In this document: positions 62,335-64,000 of the stretch, in pieces
Layout: every line of letters begins with the position of its first letter
How positions within the stretch are numbered: the first letter of the stretch is position 1
Assembly (NCBI RefSeq): GCF_008386495.1
Contig: NZ_VTHJ01000018.1
Coordinates: 62,001-126,000 of the forward strand
DNA from: Streptomyces tailanensis
Lineage (GTDB): Bacteria; Actinomycetota; Actinomycetes; Streptomycetales; Streptomycetaceae
Direction of reading: 5' to 3'
Length of the DNA stretch: 64,000 nt
Made by a program: the position numbers and the translations under genes
Notes under the pieces: model-generated
Seen by the model: only the letters and a program-made list of their open reading frames with translations
Database searches by the model: none
What the model was told of the DNA's origin: nothing

Positions 62335-62340
62335 CCACGG
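62102..62340 (+). repeat. Diverged direct repeat, copy 2 (with 57062-57315)
   Basis: The intact copy of the C-terminal module shared with 57062-57315, including the overlap with the next gene's ATG. Base identity is high but clearly below 90 per cent by eye, so the duplication is not recent. Confidence 0.75.
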
Positions 62341-62962
62341 TCAGAAGATCCAGAACGGGGCTGGTGCGGGGGCCGGTATCGGTGCCGGTGCCGGCACGGT
62401 CGGCGTTGCGGCCCGCCGCCGCTCACCGCACAAGACCGCACACACACCTCCCGTACGCCCCCGAGCCGAGGTCTCCTTCAACGAGCTCACCGGCACGATG
62501 AGTTGGCGCACCCTCGGGCAGCCGCCGCGCGGAACCCGGCAACAGCACGGCACCGACACGGGCGCCCTCCACCCCCGTACGCCCCCCGGGGCCCCCTGGA
62601 GCGCACGCGTTGCCGCCCTCCGTTGCGCCGGGCTGGACCCCTCCCGCGTCCCCGCGAAGGGCGCCGCGCCCATCCCGACGCACCCGGCGGCCGTACGAGC
62701 CGCCCTGAGTGTCGACGTTGCGTCCCTCGACCCGGAAGGCGTGCGACGGCACGTGGCCCGGGTCGGCACCCTCCGCTCCCTGTTCACCGCCGACCTCACC
62801 CACGGCACCCGGGTGCCCACGGCGGTCGCGTCCCGCCTCCGCTCGACGACGGCCACCCCGGCCCACGCCCACGCCCTCACGGCACACCGTGCCACGACCG
62901 TGGCCACCCGCCCGCCGACCCTCCCCACGCAGCAGGGGCCGGCCGCGGGTCCACGCCGCTGA
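62324..62962 (+). CDS. Hypothetical basic protein coupled to the Pro-rich/TPR protein
   Basis: A 212-residue protein. It opens with a short Gly/Ala repeat (GAGAGAGIGAGAGTVG, about 12-27), then a His/Arg/Thr-rich body with ARVAALRCAGLDPSRVPAKG and LDPEGVRRHVARVGTLRSLF as the only ordered-looking helices. There is no membrane segment. ATG 62324 lies 11 bases inside the end of the preceding gene. No family recognised. Confidence 0.6.
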   Translation: MASDHGQKIQNGAGAGAGIGAGAGTVGVAARRRSPHKTAHTPPVRPRAEVSFNELTGTMSWRTLGQPPRGTRQQHGTDTGALHPRTPPGAPWSARVAALRCAGLDPSRVPAKGAAPIPTHPAAVRAALSVDVASLDPEGVRRHVARVGTLRSLFTADLTHGTRVPTAVASRLRSTTATPAHAHALTAHRATTVATRPPTLPTQQGPAAGPRR

Positions 62963-63010
62963 CCGACCCCGGAAACGTACGGACGTCGAGACCGCTCTAC
63001 AGCCGGCGCC

Positions 63011-63979
63011 CTACTCCGACAACTCCCACACCGCGTACGCCAGCGCGTCCCCGTTGCGGTCCAGGGCCGTGTCGTTGATGTTGGACGTCGTGTCGCAGGA
63101 GGAGTGGTAGCAGCGGTCGAACGCCTGGCCGGACGTACCGCCCCACTTGGCGGCCTGCGCGGCGGTCTTCGTGCGGCTCGCGCCGGTGAAGAGGCCGCCT
63201 ACGGGGACGCCGGCGCTCTTGAACGGCGCATGGTCGGAACGGCCGTCGCCCTCGGTCTCGATCTCGGTGGCGACGCCGATGCCCGCGTAGTAGTCCTTGA
63301 AGGTCTGCTCGATGGCCGGGTCGTCGTCGTAGACGAAGTAGCCGGGGTTCGGCGAGCCGATCATGTCGAAGTTGAGGTAACCGCTGATACGGGCGCGGTC
63401 GGCCGCCGGCAGGTTGTTGACGTAGTAGCGCGAACCCACCAGGCCCAGCTCCTCCGCGCCCCACCAGGCGAACCGCAGGTGTTTCGTGGGCCGGTAGTCC
63501 GCGCGGGACACAGCCAGCGCGGCCTCCAGTACGGCGGCCGAACCGGTGCCGTTGTCGTTGATGCCGGGGCCCGAGGAGACGCTGTCGAGGTGCGAGCCGG
63601 CCATCAGGACCTGGTCGCTGTCGCCGCCGGGCCAGTCGGCGATCAGGTTGTACCCGGTACGGCCGCCGGACGTGAAGGACTGCACGGTCGTCGTGAAGCC
63701 GGCCGCGTCGAGCTTGCCCTTCACATAGTTGAGGGAGGCCGTGTAACCGGCGCGCCCGTGCGCCCTGTTGCCGCCGTTCGCGGTGGCGATGGACTGGAAC
63801 TGGGTCAGGTGGGCCTTGACGTTGGCGACGGGAAGGTCGGGCGCGGCGGCGGCCACCGGCTCGGCGGCAGGGGCCGCCCCGGCTATGGACCCCGTGGTGA
63901 ACAGCGTGGCCACCGCGACGGCTACGGCGACCGCGGCACGCCCGGTGACCGGAACGGTGACTGGAACAGAGAGCTTCAT
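63011..63979 (-). CDS. Secreted M28 zinc aminopeptidase (Streptomyces griseus SGAP-like)
   Basis: A 322-residue exported peptidase removing N-terminal hydrophobic residues. The signal peptide (basic start, long Val/Ala stretch, AGAAPA near 38) ends before ANVKAHLTQFQSIATANGGN. The dizinc ligands are in GSHLDSV (His, about 124), NDNGTGSAA (Asp, about 136), WWGAEELGL (Glu pair, about 170), FDMIGSP (Asp, about 199) and YHSSCDTTSNIND (His near the end). C-terminal disulfide Cys residues match secreted members. ATG 63979 has GGAG upstream; an earlier in-frame start at 64000 lacks one. It converges on the preceding gene. Confidence 0.92.
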   Translation of the reverse strand: MKLSVPVTVPVTGRAAVAVAVAVATLFTTGSIAGAAPAAEPVAAAAPDLPVANVKAHLTQFQSIATANGGNRAHGRAGYTASLNYVKGKLDAAGFTTTVQSFTSGGRTGYNLIADWPGGDSDQVLMAGSHLDSVSSGPGINDNGTGSAAVLEAALAVSRADYRPTKHLRFAWWGAEELGLVGSRYYVNNLPAADRARISGYLNFDMIGSPNPGYFVYDDDPAIEQTFKDYYAGIGVATEIETEGDGRSDHAPFKSAGVPVGGLFTGASRTKTAAQAAKWGGTSGQAFDRCYHSSCDTTSNINDTALDRNGDALAYAVWELSE

Positions 63980-64000
63980 GTGGGGGGCTCCGAATTCCAA

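Overview
The window is high-G+C actinobacterial DNA, almost certainly a Streptomyces chromosome. The evidence is the strong third-position G/C bias, the frequent GTG/TTG starts, the 4-nt stop/start overlaps, a rare TTA codon in a Tat-exported protein, a Rex operator before a 14-gene nuo operon and a c-di-AMP (ydaO-type) riboswitch before a wall hydrolase. I see no rRNA, tRNA or CRISPR.

Region 1 (1-39.8 kb) is compact and intact. It runs: 3' end of a membrane acyltransferase; menG (last methylation of menaquinone); a zinc-ribbon membrane protein; a PASTA protein; a GNAT acetyltransferase; a geranylgeranyl-reductase-type flavoprotein; a Tat-exported amine-oxidase-like flavoprotein with a TTA codon; an NlpC/P60 wall hydrolase; then nuoA-nuoN (9816-25819), closed by a strong hairpin. 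After it come recQ, a fumarylacetoacetase, an ATP-grasp ligase, a flavin monooxygenase-like protein, a HAD phosphatase, a LysM/lytic transglycosylase behind its riboswitch, a long-chain polyprenyl diphosphate synthase, a LolA-fold membrane-anchored protein and an ABC exporter pair. MenG, the reductase, the prenyl synthase and Complex I together make and use menaquinone.

Region 2 (39.8-60 kb) is accessory and decaying. It opens with an amidase fragment. Next is a minus-strand operon: membrane protein, HerA/FtsK-type ATPase, Glu/Pro/Ala-rich segment, calpain-like cysteine protease, small protein. It carries one in-frame stop and two single-base frameshifts. Re-reading across them restores a three-component system (membrane protein, ATPase, and one long E/P-rich stalk fused to a calpain-type protease) plus a small fourth protein. 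I consider this the best candidate for an undescribed system. Then follow a NUDIX hydrolase and a complete amidase, a small three-gene operon divergent from a mini-GntR regulator with an 8-bp iterated operator, an IS5-family remnant, a TPR/CHAT N-terminal remnant, a broken folD-like gene, a broken zeta-type toxin with its antitoxin, and a relic of an actinobacterial conjugative element (ParA-like protein, broken lytic transglycosylase).

Region 3 (57.4-63 kb) holds a nucleoside-hydrolase-like gene coupled to a HAD-like gene (the latter frameshifted), a long Pro-rich/TPR-like protein and its overlapping partner. The end of that pair is duplicated at 57.06-57.3 kb. The window closes with a secreted M28 zinc aminopeptidase.
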